A stretch of DNA of 14,524 nucleotides from CAZTPH01 sp031552655 (lineage in GTDB: Bacteria > Pseudomonadota > Gammaproteobacteria > UBA9339), in assembly GCA_031552655.1 (NCBI GenBank), contig JAVBML010000021.1:1-14524 (forward strand), written 5' to 3'. The position numbers were made by a program, and so were the translations under genes. Below the pieces are notes generated by a model. That model was given only the letters and a program-made list of their open reading frames with translations. It did no database searches and was not told the origin of the DNA. Of this stretch, positions 13,873 through 14,524 are shown piece after piece (within the stretch, counting starts at the first letter, position 1; each line of letters opens with the position of its first letter).

Positions 13873-14524
13873 ATGCTAGAAAAATCATACATTATTACTC
13901 CAAATAAACGCCTAGCAAGACATTGGGAAAGAAGTTTTCGTCCAAATAAAAGTGCCACGAACCAAAGTGCTTGGGTTACAAAAAATGTACTATCCCTAGA
14001 GACGTGGCTTACAATTTGTTGGCAAAAATGCAAGACCCCCAAGCAATTGATATCTAGCTATCAGGAAAAAGCAATTTGGCAAAACATTGTTTCTTCAAGT
14101 CTATACAAAAACAGCGATATAACAGAAGCTGCCATCAATTTTCACCGACTAATTAATGAATATGAGATAGAGATCGCACATCTACAGCAAGGCAATGAAA
14201 GTATTTCCCTATTTTTATCTCTCTATGACTCCTTTAAAAAATATTGTGCTAAAAAAAATCTAATAACAATCAATGAGATACCAAGATTACTTAGAGGCCA
14301 CATTGAAGAACTGGAAATATCTAGTATTACCTTTATGGCATTTGACGAGTTAACTCCAGCTATCCAGTCTCTCACTAAATTACTAAAAAGTGGGGGTTGC
14401 AAAATTACCACCATGACCCCTAATGAAAAACCATCTGCAACCAAATGCTACATTGGATTTGACAAAATAGAAGAAGAGATTTTTGCTGCCGCTCTGTGGG
14501 CAAAAAAACTAATGGCTGCCAACG
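13873..14524 (+). CDS. RecB-family exonuclease / AddB-like DNA repair protein (5' part)
   Basis: The open frame runs from the ATG at 13873 through the window edge, 217 codons with no stop, so only the N-terminus is here. The start is fixed by an in-frame TAA at 13867-13869; AAGGA lies 13 bases upstream. The protein begins YIITPNKRLARHWER, then SLETWL, LISSYQEKAIWQNIV, ITFMAFDELTP and EEEIFAAALWAKKLMAA. These match, from memory, the N-terminal order of the gammaproteobacterial 'probable DNA repair protein' family (TpNrRLA, then a WL motif, then LWe, then eEi-AA-WA), large proteins with a PD-(D/E)XK nuclease domain at the far C-terminus. That catalytic domain would lie beyond the window and is not seen. 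The family is thought to act on double-strand breaks with an AddA-like helicase. Confidence 0.82.
   Translation, partial: MLEKSYIITPNKRLARHWERSFRPNKSATNQSAWVTKNVLSLETWLTICWQKCKTPKQLISSYQEKAIWQNIVSSSLYKNSDITEAAINFHRLINEYEIEIAHLQQGNESISLFLSLYDSFKKYCAKKNLITINEIPRLLRGHIEELEISSITFMAFDELTPAIQSLTKLLKSGGCKITTMTPNEKPSATKCYIGFDKIEEEIFAAALWAKKLMAAN

Noticed and set aside
13836..14444. Minus-strand open frames across the right end
   Set aside because: They are shadows of the plus-strand exonuclease frame, which is open to the edge and matches a known family.

Overview
The window reads as chromosomal DNA of an AT-rich gammaproteobacterium. The evidence is a set of housekeeping genes with typical gammaproteobacterial neighbours: rlmJ, accA-tilS, rpsA-lapA-lapB, and accD-folC-dedD-cvpA. 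The low GC and lean spacing would suit an intracellular or host-associated lineage such as a Legionellales relative, but that placement is inference. No tRNA, rRNA, CRISPR array, insertion sequence or prophage was seen.

Layout: rlmJ (minus) is followed by a secreted lysozyme-like protein of unknown function (plus). Next is accA-tilS (minus), then a ZIP-family metal transporter (plus) diverging from accA. A second minus block carries rpsA, lapA and lapB. A third minus block, read from right to left, carries a SIMPL-domain protein, accD, folC, a DedD-like SPOR protein and cvpA, tightly packed with overlaps and driven by a good sigma70-type promoter. An OmpR/PmrA-type response regulator diverges from that block on the plus strand. 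After it comes a 261-base AT-rich gap holding three clustered DnaA-box-like sequences and two perfect inverted repeats. The last gene is the 5' part of a large RecB-family (AddB-like) exonuclease gene that runs off the right edge.

Functionally, accA and accD give both halves of the acetyl-CoA carboxyltransferase. LapA/LapB control LPS synthesis, DedD and CvpA belong to the cell envelope, and rpsA, tilS and rlmJ serve translation. The genes are conventional. The less usual points are the DnaA-box cluster where gene orientation switches, a possible leader peptide in front of rpsA, an altered catalytic motif in RlmJ, the lysozyme-like secreted protein, and the absence of ihfB, purF and a sensor kinase from their customary places.
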